Below, one piece after another: positions 7,519 to 15,833 of a stretch of 33,080 nucleotides of DNA. The position numbers and the translations under genes are program-made. Origin of the DNA: Bordetella parapertussis (GTDB lineage Bacteria > Pseudomonadota > Gammaproteobacteria > Burkholderiales > Burkholderiaceae_C); NCBI GenBank assembly GCA_945878355.1, contig CAMCTC010000046.1, positions 1 through 33,080 on the forward strand, written 5' to 3'. Within the stretch, counting starts at the first letter, position 1, and each line of letters opens with the position of its first letter. The notes under the pieces were generated by a model. That model saw nothing but the letters and a program-made list of their open reading frames with translations. It did no database searches and was not told the DNA's origin.

Positions 7519-9009
7519 TCACTTCGCCCCGACGGCGCGTCGCAGCAAAGTGCGTCCCAGTGGCCACAGCCAGATCAGCAGCGTGATTGCGCCCAGAACG
7601 CCGGCGATCGGCCGCTCGAAGAACGGCAGGATCTGGCCGTCGGCCTTGATCAGGCTGCTGAAGAAATGCTCTTCCAGCATCGTGCCCAGCACCACGCCGA
7701 GGATGGTCGGGGCGACGGGGAAGCCCCAGCGCTCCATGAAGAACGCCACCAGGCCGGCCGCCAGCATCACGACGACGCCGAACATCGTGTTGTTGATCGC
7801 GAAGCTGCCGACCACGCAGAACAGCAGGATCAGCGGCATCAACAGCTTGGCCGGCACTTGCAGGATCCGCTTGGCCACCTTTATCGCCATCCAGCCCAGC
7901 GGCAGCATCAGCAGCTGCGCCAGCATGAAGACGATGAACACCGCGTAGATGTTCTGCGGGTTCTCGACAAACAGCATCGGCCCTGGGTTCATGTTCTTCA
8001 TGTAGAGCACGCCGATGGCGATCGCGGTGATCGAGTCACCCGGGATGCCGAACACCAGCGCCGGGATCCAGGCCCCGCCCAGCGCCGAGTTGTTGGCCGC
8101 ACCGGCCTCGATGATGCCCTCGATGTGGCCGGTGCCGAACTTCTCGGGCTCTTTCGAGAAGCGCTTGCTCATCGCGTACGACATCCAGGCTGCGATGTCG
8201 GCGCCGGCGCCAGGCAGCGCACCCACCAGCGTGCCCAGTGCCGAGCCGCGCAGCGTTTGCACCGGGTAGCGCTTCATCAGGCCCCACATGCCGGCAAAGA
8301 CGTTGCCAAATGGCCGGTCTATGGCCATCTCCGGCTTGTCACGCGCCAGTGCGAAGCGCAGCACCTCGCTGATCGCGAACATGCCGATCATCAGCGGGAT
8401 CAGCGATATGCCGCCGGTCAGCTCTGCGCTGCCAAAGGTGTAGCGCGGTGCACCGGCCGGGTTCTCCAGCCCGACGCAGGAGATCAACAAGCCCAGCAGC
8501 ATCGAGACACAGCCTTTGAGCGCGTCGTTGCCGGCGATGAAGATCGCGCTGGTGAAGCCCAGCATCACCAACCAGAAGTACTCGAACGAGCTGAATTTGA
8601 GCGCCACCTCGGCCAGCATCGGTGCGGCCACGATCAGCACCAGCACGCCGAAGACGCCGCCCAACACCGAGAACACCAGCCCGGCGCCCAGCGCCAGCTC
8701 GGCCTGGCCTTTTCGGGTCAGGTTGTAGGCCTCGTCGGTGTAGGCCGCGCTGGCCGGCGTGCCCGGCATTCGCAGCAAGGCGCTGGGGATGTCACCCGAG
8801 AAGATGGCCATCGCGGTGGCGGTGACGATGGCTGCCACCGCCGGGATCGGGGCCATGAAGAAAGTGACCGGCACCAGCAGCGCGGTGGCCATCGTCGCGG
8901 TCAGGCCGGGGATCGCGCCAACAAACAAGCCGTACAGCGCCGACAACACGATGACCAGCAGCACATAAGGCTGGAACACCAGCCCGAAAGCGGTGGCTAA
9001 GGCGTCCAT
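7519..9009 (-). CDS. tctA: Tripartite tricarboxylate transporter, large membrane subunit TctA
   Basis: TctA is the large membrane-embedded permease of the tripartite tricarboxylate (TTT) transporters, which take up citrate-like or other carboxylates using the ion gradient. The chosen ATG at 9009 (MDALATAFGLVFQPY) gives 496 residues, matching the family; an in-frame ATG at 9033 is less likely. Family hallmarks are GAIPGLTATMATALLVPVT near the N-terminus, IPSALLRMPGTPASAAYT (a conserved glycine/proline loop), LPGAGADIAAWMSYAMSK and GIPGDSITAIAIGVL in the second half. Many hydrophobic segments are spread over the protein. It is the last gene of a tctC-tctB-tctA operon on the minus strand, 49 bases after tctB. 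The substrate cannot be read from the sequence. Confidence 0.95.
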   Translation of the reverse strand: MDALATAFGLVFQPYVLLVIVLSALYGLFVGAIPGLTATMATALLVPVTFFMAPIPAVAAIVTATAMAIFSGDIPSALLRMPGTPASAAYTDEAYNLTRKGQAELALGAGLVFSVLGGVFGVLVLIVAAPMLAEVALKFSSFEYFWLVMLGFTSAIFIAGNDALKGCVSMLLGLLISCVGLENPAGAPRYTFGSAELTGGISLIPLMIGMFAISEVLRFALARDKPEMAIDRPFGNVFAGMWGLMKRYPVQTLRGSALGTLVGALPGAGADIAAWMSYAMSKRFSKEPEKFGTGHIEGIIEAGAANNSALGGAWIPALVFGIPGDSITAIAIGVLYMKNMNPGPMLFVENPQNIYAVFIVFMLAQLLMLPLGWMAIKVAKRILQVPAKLLMPLILLFCVVGSFAINNTMFGVVVMLAAGLVAFFMERWGFPVAPTILGVVLGTMLEEHFFSSLIKADGQILPFFERPIAGVLGAITLLIWLWPLGRTLLRRAVGAK

Positions 9010-9058
9010 GGAGGGCTCCAGAGTGCGACTCACAGCGCGCTGGCGCGCTGCGAACCGT

Positions 9059-9523
9059 TCAATAAAAAGGACGCAACAGACCCCAGGGCAGGGGAACGCG
9101 CAGCAGTTTGTAGAACGCCAGGTGCACCAGCAGCGTCCCGGCCAAGGCCCAGCCCAGTGCCGGCAGCAGCTTCACATCGAGGACCACGAAAACCGCCGTC
9201 AGGCACAGCGGGGCGATCAGCAGAAAGCCCAGTTTGTCGGCCAGCGCGATGTAGGCCAGCACCGAGGCCACGATCAGCAGCGCGCTGAACAAGTCGCGCC
9301 GAGACGATGCGGGTGCCTCGTCCATCAAGGCATAGGCGCCGCTGCGCAGGCTGCGCCCCATCAGGCCCAGTCCGCACAGCAACAAGCCCGCGCCCACCAG
9401 CGACGGCAAGAAACCAGCGCCCAGTTTTTGCCCAGGCACTGCTGGAAAGCTGCGTGCCGACCACAGCACGGCTGTGGCGAGCAAGGCCAGTGCCGCCCCC
9501 AAGCGTCGATCGACGTTTCTCAC
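9059..9523 (-). CDS. tctB: Tripartite tricarboxylate transporter, small membrane subunit TctB
   Basis: TctB is the small, poorly conserved membrane subunit that assembles with TctA. This 154-residue protein has the expected four hydrophobic segments (about residues 8-22, 40-55, 80-95 and 100-140) and a typical ending (HLAFYKLLRVPLPWG). The motif GAGFLPSLVGAGLLLCGLGL is typical of the TctB N-terminal half. It sits between tctC and tctA, 9 bases after the tctC stop. Sequence conservation in this family is weak, so the call rests on length, topology, the terminal motif and operon position. Confidence 0.9.
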   Translation of the reverse strand: MRNVDRRLGAALALLATAVLWSARSFPAVPGQKLGAGFLPSLVGAGLLLCGLGLMGRSLRSGAYALMDEAPASSRRDLFSALLIVASVLAYIALADKLGFLLIAPLCLTAVFVVLDVKLLPALGWALAGTLLVHLAFYKLLRVPLPWGLLRPFY

Positions 9524-9532
9524 GTCCGCGGC

Positions 9533-10525
9533 TTACTTGATCAGGCCGACGGCTGTCATCACAGCCTTCATGTCGGCGTCGCCCTTGGCCATGAAACCAG
9601 CGAACTCGGTGCTGCTGCCCCACAACATGCCGAAGCCGCGCTGGGTCATGAAGTCCTTGTATTCCTTGCTGTCGTAGGCCTTTTTGACGCTGGCTTCCAG
9701 GCGCGCGGCCAGCGGCGCGGGCAGGCCCTTGGGTGCGGCGATGCCGCGCCAAGCACCGGTGGCCCAGTCCGAACCGGTGGCCTCTTTCAGTGTGGGCACG
9801 TTGGGAAACAGCGCGGATCTTGTCTTGCTCATCACCGCCAGCGAACGCACCTTGCCGGCGTCGATCAGCGAGCGCGCCTCAGGCAGCGAGCAGGGCACGA
9901 ACTCGACGCCGCCTGCGACCAGGTCCTGCAAACCCGGTGCAGCACCGTTGCTCGGCACCCAGGGTGCGGCGGCCGGGTCGACCTTGGCGTCCTTGAGCAT
10001 GCCGGCCAGCGCCAGATGCCAGATGCCGCCTTGGCCGGTGCCCGAGGCCTTGAATTTGCCGGGGTTGGCCTTGATCGCGGCCATCGCGTCACCGACGTTC
10101 TTGTACGGCGAGTCTGCGCGCACCTGCAAGCCCGCCGGGTCCAGGTTGACCAGCGCGATTGGCGTGTAACTGGTGCCGTTGAGCTCGGTCAGCTTCTGGT
10201 GGTGCATCATCGTGATCTCGACCGTGACCATGCCGATCGTGTAGCCATCGGGCGCCGCGGCGGCGATCGCCGCGTGTCCGACGACACCCGAGCCACCAGT
10301 GCGGTTGACGACGTTGACCGGCTGGCCCAGGTCGCGCTCCATCAGGCTGCCGACCATGCGCGCCACCGCGTCAGTGCCCCCTCCCGCGCCCCAGGGCACG
10401 ATCAGCGTGATCGGCCGGTCAGGAAAGCCCTGCGCCGCGGCGGCGCCGGCGGCCGTGGCCAAGGTCAGACCCAGCAGGCCGCGGCGGGTGAGGCTGCTCA
10501 GGGTGTTGCCGTTGATCTTGCGCAT
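9533..10525 (-). CDS. tctC: Tripartite tricarboxylate transporter substrate-binding protein (Bug/TctC)
   Basis: This is the periplasmic receptor of the TTT system, of the Bug family that is greatly expanded in Burkholderiales. The ATG at 10525 is preceded by GGAGAA and gives 330 residues. An N-terminal export signal contains a twin-arginine-like start (TRRGLLGLTLATAAGAAAAQG). The Bug hallmarks follow: FPDRPITLIVPWGAGGGTDAV, the ligand-loop region AAAPDGYTIGM, and a C-terminal KYKDFMTQRGF-type helix (here EYKDFMTQRGFGM). It is the first gene of the operon and is divergent from urtA. A decayed second tctC copy lies at 23032-23671. Ligand specificity cannot be inferred; Bug proteins bind many carboxylates and amides. 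Confidence 0.95.
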   Translation of the reverse strand: MRKINGNTLSSLTRRGLLGLTLATAAGAAAAQGFPDRPITLIVPWGAGGGTDAVARMVGSLMERDLGQPVNVVNRTGGSGVVGHAAIAAAAPDGYTIGMVTVEITMMHHQKLTELNGTSYTPIALVNLDPAGLQVRADSPYKNVGDAMAAIKANPGKFKASGTGQGGIWHLALAGMLKDAKVDPAAAPWVPSNGAAPGLQDLVAGGVEFVPCSLPEARSLIDAGKVRSLAVMSKTRSALFPNVPTLKEATGSDWATGAWRGIAAPKGLPAPLAARLEASVKKAYDSKEYKDFMTQRGFGMLWGSSTEFAGFMAKGDADMKAVMTAVGLIK

Positions 10526-10633
10526 CAGGTTCTCCAATCGTCATATGAAATGGGTGGCATCGACTCTGGCACCGCAAAGCCGGGACATCAAGAGGGGAAA
10601 CCCAGTGCCTGGCGGGGTCGGCGAGCAAGTCGA

Positions 10634-10653
10634 CATACGACATCTGTCGTATG
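10634..10653. promoter_or_regulatory. 20-bp palindrome in the tctC-urtA divergent control region
   Basis: Between the divergent tctC (start 10525) and urtA (start 10728) genes lies a 20-bp inverted repeat: perfect 9-bp arms CATACGACA and TGTCGTATG around a TC spacer. This size and symmetry fit a dimeric regulator operator, for example of the GntR/FadR type often linked to carboxylate transporters. The site is about 75 bases from urtA and 109 from tctC, so it could control either or both. No regulator gene is adjacent, so its binder is unknown. Confidence 0.5.
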
Positions 10654-10727
10654 GACCGATGCGTCGGTGCCGCCCAGACTCGGGTCATCCATTCACAGGG
10701 CGCATCAGCCCGTCAGGAGTTCTAGAG

Positions 10728-12011
10728 ATGACATCAACCCGTCGCAAATTTTCCGCCTCGCTCGCTGTTTCACTGAGCGCCGTGGCGATCGGCGTTAGCC
10801 TGTTTGCCGTGCCTGCGTTCGCGCAGGACACCATCAAGGTCGGTGTGCTGCATTCGCTGTCGGGCACGATGGCGATCTCAGAAACCGTGCTGAAAGACAC
10901 CGTGTTGATGGCGATCGACGAGATCAATGCCAAGGGCGGCGTGCTGGGCAAGAAGCTCGAGCCGGTCGTCGTCGACCCGGCTTCGAACTGGCCGTTGTTC
11001 GCCGAGAAGGCGCGCCAGCTGATCAGCAAGGACAAGGTCGCGGTGACCTTCGGCTGCTGGACCAGCGTGTCGCGCAAGAGCGTGTTGCCGGTCTACGAAG
11101 AGTTGAACAGCCTGCTGTTCTACCCCGTGCAGTACGAGGGTGAAGAGCTCTCCAAGAACGTGTTCTACACCGGTGCGGCGCCGAACCAGCAAGCCATCCC
11201 TGCGGTGGAATACCTGATGAGCAAGGACGGCGGCAGCGCCAAGCGCTTCGTGCTGCTGGGCACCGACTATGTCTACCCGCGCACCACCAACAAGATCCTG
11301 CGGTCCTTCTTGCTCAGCAAGGGCATCAAGGACGCAGACATCATGGAGGACTACACCCCGTTCGGCCATGCCGACTACCAGGGCATCATCGCCAAGATCA
11401 AGAAGTTTGCTGCCGAAGGCAAGAAGACAGCGGTGATCTCGACGATCAACGGCGACTCCAACGTGCCGTTCTACAAGGAGCTCGGCAACCAGGGCCTGAA
11501 GGCGACCGACGTGCCGGTGGTGGCTTTCTCGGTGGGTGAGGAAGAGCTGCGTGGCGTCGACACCAAGCCACTGGTCGGCCACCTGGCGGCCTGGAACTAC
11601 TTCATGAGCATTAAGAGCCCGGCCAACACCGAGTTCGTCAAGAAGTGGAGCGACTATGCCAAGGCCAAGGGTATCGCTGGGCACAAGGACAAGGCGCTGA
11701 CCAACGACCCGATGGAAGCGACTTACATCGGCATCATGATGTGGAAGGCTGCGGTCGAGAAGGCCAAGAGCACCGACACCGACAAGGTGATCGCGGCGAT
11801 GGCCGGCCAGACCTATCCTGCACCGGGCGGTTTCGTCTCGACGATGGATGCGAAGAACCACCACCTGCACAAGCCGGTGTTCATCGGTGAGATCAAGGCC
11901 GACGGACAGTTCAACGTGGTCTGGAAGACCAAGGGCCCGGTCAAGGCCGAGCCTTGGAGCCCGTTCATCCCTGAGAACAAGGGCAAGAAGGACGAGCCAG
12001 AAAAGAAGTAA
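10728..12011 (+). CDS. urtA: Urea ABC transporter substrate-binding protein UrtA
   Basis: UrtA is the periplasmic urea (and short-chain amide) receptor of the high-affinity UrtABCDE transporter. The ATG at 10728, with AGGAG about eight bases upstream, gives 427 residues, the usual size. A signal peptide covers about residues 1-32 (ending VPAFAQD). The mature protein starts TIKVGVLHSLSGTMAISE, and it has the UrtA-typical VDPASNWPLFAEKARQL, VTFGCWTSVSRKSVLPV and VEYLMSKDGG segments, then YTPFGHADYQGI and DPMEATYIGIMMWK. The open frame continues upstream to about 10299, but that part runs over the tctC control region and has no ribosome site. It heads the urtABCDE operon and is divergent from tctC. 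Confidence 0.96.
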   Translation: MTSTRRKFSASLAVSLSAVAIGVSLFAVPAFAQDTIKVGVLHSLSGTMAISETVLKDTVLMAIDEINAKGGVLGKKLEPVVVDPASNWPLFAEKARQLISKDKVAVTFGCWTSVSRKSVLPVYEELNSLLFYPVQYEGEELSKNVFYTGAAPNQQAIPAVEYLMSKDGGSAKRFVLLGTDYVYPRTTNKILRSFLLSKGIKDADIMEDYTPFGHADYQGIIAKIKKFAAEGKKTAVISTINGDSNVPFYKELGNQGLKATDVPVVAFSVGEEELRGVDTKPLVGHLAAWNYFMSIKSPANTEFVKKWSDYAKAKGIAGHKDKALTNDPMEATYIGIMMWKAAVEKAKSTDTDKVIAAMAGQTYPAPGGFVSTMDAKNHHLHKPVFIGEIKADGQFNVVWKTKGPVKAEPWSPFIPENKGKKDEPEKK

Positions 12012-12110
12012 CCCCCCGCAGCGGCTTCGCCGCTCCCCCCAAGGGGGGCCACGCCAGCGGCCCGGCGGAGCCGGTTCCGCGGCGTGTGCTTGAGGGGGCG
12101 GCTGCGGGTT
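12012..12110 (+). repeat. GC-rich intergenic hairpin element, copy A
   Basis: This element fills the urtA-urtB gap directly after the urtA stop. It contains a stem-loop AGCGGC-TTC-GCCGCT (12020-12034), a C6/G6 pair, and a 33-bp segment (12052-12084) that is identical to 13794-13826 in copy B between urtB and urtC. Such elements are seen between operon genes of Burkholderiales. It may modulate mRNA stability or expression of downstream genes. No open reading frame is assigned to it. Confidence 0.75.
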
Positions 12111-12148
12111 TTCCGCAGCCTGATATTGAATTTCTACCGGGTCTGCCA

Positions 12149-13723
12149 GTGCTGAGTCGTTTGATATTGCTTTTTGCTTTGCTTGGCGCATTGGGCTCTG
12201 CCCGGGCCTTGACGTCCGAACAGGCGGGTGCCATCGCCGCTGGCGACATCGACGGCCGCGTCGCTGCGCTCAACGCCGTGGTGGCCACGGCCGATGTGGC
12301 GCTTGCGCCTTTCGTCAAGGCATTGCTCGACGACAGCGTCAAGACCTCTGGCGGCAAGGCCTACATCGTGACGGACGGCAAGGCGGTCGACGCTGCGTCG
12401 GGCAAACCGGCCACGCTGCCGGCCGACGCCGAGGACGCCGTCAACAACAACCGGATGCGCCGCGAGCTGGAATCGGCGATCGCGGTGTTGCAACTGGTGT
12501 CGCCGGACCGCGCGGTGCGCGCCAAGGCGATCACTGAACTGAAGGACCAGGTCGACGAGGGCAAGCTCGGCCTGATCGACAAGGCCAGCGCTGCCGAGAC
12601 CGATGCCGAGCTCAAGGCCAAGCTGTTGCTGCTGCGCGCTGCGGTGCTGATCTCCTCAGCCGACGCGGCCAAGCGCGCCGCTGCGGCCAAGGCGCTGTCG
12701 GGCAGCAGTTCGCCGGCCACGCGTTCGCTGCTGCTGGAAAAGCTGGGCACCGAGACCGATCCGGCTGCCCGCGCTGCGATCCAGGCCGCGATCGCCAGCG
12801 TGCAGGGCCAGCTCGCCTGGGGCGAGCGGCTCGGCCTGCTGTTCACCGGTGCCAGCCTGGGCTCGATCCTGCTGCTGGTCGCACTCGGCCTGGCGATCAC
12901 CTATGGCTTGATGGGCGTGATCAACATGGCCCACGGCGAACTGATGATGATCGGCGCCTACGCCACCTATCTGGTGCAAAACCTGTTCAAGGCGTTTGCG
13001 CCGTCGGCCTTCAACGCCTACATCCTGGTCGCGATTCCCGCGTCCTTTCTGGCCAGCGCACTGGTCGGCGCGGTGCTCGAGCGCACGGTGATCCGCTGGC
13101 TCTATGGCCGGCCGCTCGAGACGCTGCTAGCCACCTGGGGCATCAGCCTGGTGCTGATGCAGGGCGTGCGCTCGATCTTCGGCGCGCAGAACGTCGGCGT
13201 CGAAAACCCGGCCTGGATGTCGGGCGGTTTGCAGGTGTTGCCTAACTTGCTGCTGCCCTACAACCGGTTGGCGATCCTGGTCTTCGCCGCGCTGGTGCTG
13301 CTGGGCATGGCCGCGCTGATCGGCAAGACCCGGCTGGGCCTGTTCGTTCGCGGGGTCACGCAGAACCGGCGCATGGCGTCTTGTGTGGGTGTCAACACCG
13401 CCCGCATCGACACGCTCGCTTTCTCGCTGGGTGCGGGCATTGCAGGGCTGGCGGGTTGTGCGCTCAGCCAGGTCGGCAATGTCGGCCCAGACCTCGGCCA
13501 GGGCTATATCGTCGACTCGTTCATGGTCGTGGTGTTGGGCGGTGTCGGCCAGCTCGCAGGCACTGTGGTCGCTGCGCTCGGCCTAGGGCTGGGCAACAAG
13601 CTGCTCGAGGGCTGGGCCGGCGCGGTGTTGGCCAAGATCATGGTGCTGGTGTTCATCGTCGTCTTCATCCAGAAGCGGCCGCAGGGCTTGTTTGCCGTCA
13701 AGGGCCGGAGCGCAGATCTATGA
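12149..13723 (+). CDS. urtB: Urea ABC transporter permease UrtB
   Basis: UrtB is one of the two inner-membrane permeases of the urea transporter (branched-chain amino acid permease/LivH family). A GTG at 12149 is chosen because it begins a signal-like hydrophobic N-terminus (VLSRLILLFALLGALGSARA) and avoids translating hairpin element A; this gives 524 residues. UrtB proteins have this extra N-terminal periplasmic alpha-helical part (about residues 25-240, ending near ASVQGQLAWGERLGLLF), followed by the LivH-like membrane domain with GLMGVINMAHGELMMIGAY, VLERTVIRWLYGRPLETLLA, TWGISLVLMQGVRSIFG and SFMVVVLGGVGQLAGTV. The stop overlaps the urtC ATG (ATGA), indicating coupled translation. Confidence 0.93.
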   Translation: MLSRLILLFALLGALGSARALTSEQAGAIAAGDIDGRVAALNAVVATADVALAPFVKALLDDSVKTSGGKAYIVTDGKAVDAASGKPATLPADAEDAVNNNRMRRELESAIAVLQLVSPDRAVRAKAITELKDQVDEGKLGLIDKASAAETDAELKAKLLLLRAAVLISSADAAKRAAAAKALSGSSSPATRSLLLEKLGTETDPAARAAIQAAIASVQGQLAWGERLGLLFTGASLGSILLLVALGLAITYGLMGVINMAHGELMMIGAYATYLVQNLFKAFAPSAFNAYILVAIPASFLASALVGAVLERTVIRWLYGRPLETLLATWGISLVLMQGVRSIFGAQNVGVENPAWMSGGLQVLPNLLLPYNRLAILVFAALVLLGMAALIGKTRLGLFVRGVTQNRRMASCVGVNTARIDTLAFSLGAGIAGLAGCALSQVGNVGPDLGQGYIVDSFMVVVLGGVGQLAGTVVAALGLGLGNKLLEGWAGAVLAKIMVLVFIVVFIQKRPQGLFAVKGRSADL

Positions 13724-14949
13724 CCCCCCCCCGTAGCGCCTTCGGCGCTCCCCCCATGGACCCGAAGGGGCCATTGCATGGCCCTGGGGGCGCCGCCAGC
13801 GGCCCGGCGGAGCCGGTTCCGCGGCGGCCGCTTGACGCCACTGTCCTCGTGCAGAAACGTGGTTTGTTGCTTGGGGTCCGTGGTTGGACTGCGGTGATCG
13901 CTGCGTTGGTGGTGCTGACGGTTGTCGTTCCGCTGCTCAACCGGGTGGTGCCTGATGGCCATGTCTTCCATGTCAGCGACTACGCGGTCGGGCTCGTCGG
14001 CAAGATCCTGTGCTACGCGATCTGCGCGCTGGCGATGGACTTGATCTGGGGTTACACCGGCATCCTGTCGCTGGGCCACGGCTTGTTTTTCGCGCTCGGC
14101 GGCTACGGCATGGGCATGTACTTGATGCGCCAGATCGGCCGTGACGGCAACTACAAGAGTGAGTTGCCCGACTTCATGGTGTTCCTGGACTGGAAGTCCT
14201 TGCCCTGGACTTGGAGCTGGTCGGATTCCTTTGCGCTGCAGATGTTGCTGGTGGTGTTGGTGCCAGCGCTGTTGGCTTTGGTCTTCGGCTGGTTCGCGTT
14301 CCGCTCGCGCATCAAGGGCGTGTATTTCTCGATCATCACCCAGGCCTTGACTTACGCGGCCATGCTGCTGTTCTTTCGCAACGAGACCGGCTTCGGTGGC
14401 AACAACGGTTTCACCGACTTCAAGCGCATCCTTGGGCTGCCGATTGCCACACCCGACACGCGCATCGTGTTGTTCGTGATCACCGGTGGCACCTTGGTGG
14501 GTTTCTACCTGCTGGCCCGAGCGATCGTCAACAGCAAGTACGGTCGGGTGCTGCAGGCGATCCGTGACGCCGAGACCCGCGTGATGTTCACCGGCTACAA
14601 CCCGCTGGCCTACAAGCTCAGCATCTGGACCTTGTCGGCGGTGATGTGCGCGATCGCCGGCGCACTCTATGTGCCGCAGGTCGGCATCATCAACCCGAGC
14701 GAGATGTCGCCGTCGGCCGGGATCGAGATCGCGATCTGGGCCGCGGTGGGTGGCCGCGCCACGTTGATCGGTCCCATCGTCGGTGCTTTCTTCGTCAACG
14801 GCGCGAAGAGCTGGTTCACCGTGGCGTTTCCAGAGTTCTGGCTATATTTCTTGGGCGCTTTGTTCATCGCTGTCACGCTATTTCTTCCCCAAGGCATTGC
14901 CGGCCTGTTCAAGCGTTTTTCCGGCGCAACGCACGAGAAACATTCATGA
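13720..14949 (+). CDS. urtC: Urea ABC transporter permease UrtC with element-derived N-terminus
   Basis: UrtC is the second inner-membrane permease (LivM family) and pairs with UrtB. Starting at the ATG at 13720, which overlaps the urtB stop, the protein has 409 residues. Residues 2 to about 40 come from hairpin element B (MTPPRSAFGAPPMDPKG onward). The recognisable permease begins at about residue 45 (GLLLGVRGWTAVIAALVV). LivM hallmarks are DYAVGLVGKILCYAICALA, DLIWGYTGILSLGHGLFFALG, FFRNETGFGGNNGFTDF and GRVLQAIRDAETRVMFTGY. An in-frame GTG at 13849 would give a 366-residue protein without the added part, closer to usual UrtC length, so the true start is open. The stop overlaps urtD (ATGA). 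Confidence 0.93.
   Translation: MTPPRSAFGAPPMDPKGPLHGPGGAASGPAEPVPRRPLDATVLVQKRGLLLGVRGWTAVIAALVVLTVVVPLLNRVVPDGHVFHVSDYAVGLVGKILCYAICALAMDLIWGYTGILSLGHGLFFALGGYGMGMYLMRQIGRDGNYKSELPDFMVFLDWKSLPWTWSWSDSFALQMLLVVLVPALLALVFGWFAFRSRIKGVYFSIITQALTYAAMLLFFRNETGFGGNNGFTDFKRILGLPIATPDTRIVLFVITGGTLVGFYLLARAIVNSKYGRVLQAIRDAETRVMFTGYNPLAYKLSIWTLSAVMCAIAGALYVPQVGIINPSEMSPSAGIEIAIWAAVGGRATLIGPIVGAFFVNGAKSWFTVAFPEFWLYFLGALFIAVTLFLPQGIAGLFKRFSGATHEKHS
13724..13840 (+). repeat. GC-rich hairpin element, copy B, read as UrtC N-terminus
   Basis: This is a second copy of the element at 12012, placed straight after the urtB stop. It shares an identical 33-bp segment (13794-13826) with copy A. Its first stem is AGCGCC-TTC-GGCGCT (13735-13749), whereas copy A has AGCGGC-TTC-GCCGCT: one base pair is swapped, keeping the stem. 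The urtC start codon at 13720 runs through the element without a stop, so it encodes about 40 residues rich in Pro, Gly and Ala. Confidence 0.75.
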
Positions 14950-15833
14950 CCCCCGACCTGATGGAAGAAGGCGCGAAGCGCCGCCAGGCTTACGAAGCGC
15001 GCCAGCAGGCGGCCACAGGCACAGAGAGCGGTGGCCGCGATGCCGGATTCGGTCGCATCGTCAAGCTCGGTGTGCCTGACTTCACCCAAGGCGTGGCGCT
15101 CTACCTCGACGACATCACGGTCAGTTTCGATGGTTTCAAGGCGCTCAATGCCTTGACGATCACGGTCAATGTGGGTGAGCTGCGCTGCATCATCGGCCCC
15201 AACGGCGCTGGCAAGACGACGATGATGGACTGCATCACCGGCAAGACCAAGCCCGACAGCGGCCAGGCGTTTTTCGGCTCGACCATCGATTTGCTGCGCC
15301 TGAGCGAGCCTGAGATCGCCCAGATCGGCATCGGCCGCAAGTTCCAGAAGCCCACGGTCTACGAAGAGTTGAGCGTGTTCGAGAACCTCGAGCTCGCGCT
15401 GGCGGCCGACCGTCGGGTTCGGGCCTCGCTGTTTTCACGCTTGTCTGGCGCCCAGCTCGACCGCATCGGCGAGACCTTGACGACCATCCATCTTCGCGGC
15501 GAGGCCCAACGCAGCGCCGGCCTGCTCAGCCATGGCCAGAAGCAGTGGCTGGAGATCGGCATGCTGCTGGTGCAGGACCCCAAGCTGCTGCTGCTCGACG
15601 AGCCGGTGGCCGGCATGACCGACGAGGAGACCGAGCGCACCGCCGAGCTGTTCCTGTCGCTCGAGGGCAAGCACTCGCTGGTGGTGGTCGAGCACGACAT
15701 GAAGTTCGTCGACCAGCTCACGCAAGGCCGCAAGAAAGTGACGGTGCTGCACGAGGGCAGCGTGCTGGCCGAGGGCTTGCTGTCCGAGGTGCAGAACAAC
15801 GAAAAAGTCGTCGAGGTGTACCTGGGGCGTTAG
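14946..15833 (+). CDS. urtD: Urea ABC transporter ATPase UrtD
   Basis: UrtD is one of two ATPases that power the urea transporter (LivG type). The ATG at 14946 overlaps the urtC stop, giving 295 residues. After a variable charged N-terminus, the ATPase starts near residue 52 (LYLDDITVSFDGFKALNAL). It has Walker A IGPNGAGKTTMMDCITGKT, a Q-loop region IGRKFQKPTVYEELSVFENL, the signature LLSHGQKQWLEIGMLLVQ, Walker B PKLLLLDEPVAGMTDEE and the switch His in VVVEHDMKFV. The 3' end, including the stop codon, forms the right-hand part of a strong 15-bp stem-loop. UrtE follows 86 bases later. Confidence 0.96.
   Translation: MTPDLMEEGAKRRQAYEARQQAATGTESGGRDAGFGRIVKLGVPDFTQGVALYLDDITVSFDGFKALNALTITVNVGELRCIIGPNGAGKTTMMDCITGKTKPDSGQAFFGSTIDLLRLSEPEIAQIGIGRKFQKPTVYEELSVFENLELALAADRRVRASLFSRLSGAQLDRIGETLTTIHLRGEAQRSAGLLSHGQKQWLEIGMLLVQDPKLLLLDEPVAGMTDEETERTAELFLSLEGKHSLVVVEHDMKFVDQLTQGRKKVTVLHEGSVLAEGLLSEVQNNEKVVEVYLGR

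Noticed and set aside
7402..9000. A 532-codon plus-strand frame across tctA
   Set aside because: Composition is His/Gln/Arg-rich, typical of a shadow frame. tctA on the other strand has all family motifs.
10299..10727. Upstream extension of urtA
   Set aside because: It would cover the tctC promoter region and place residues before the signal peptide; the ATG at 10728 has a good ribosome site.
10526..10727. Sigma-54 (-24/-12) promoter for urtA
   Set aside because: TGGCAC-like words occur, but none has GC at the right spacing.
8993..10798. A 601-codon plus-strand frame over tctB and tctC
   Set aside because: Antisense to TctB/TctC, which are recognisable; no domain and no ribosome site.
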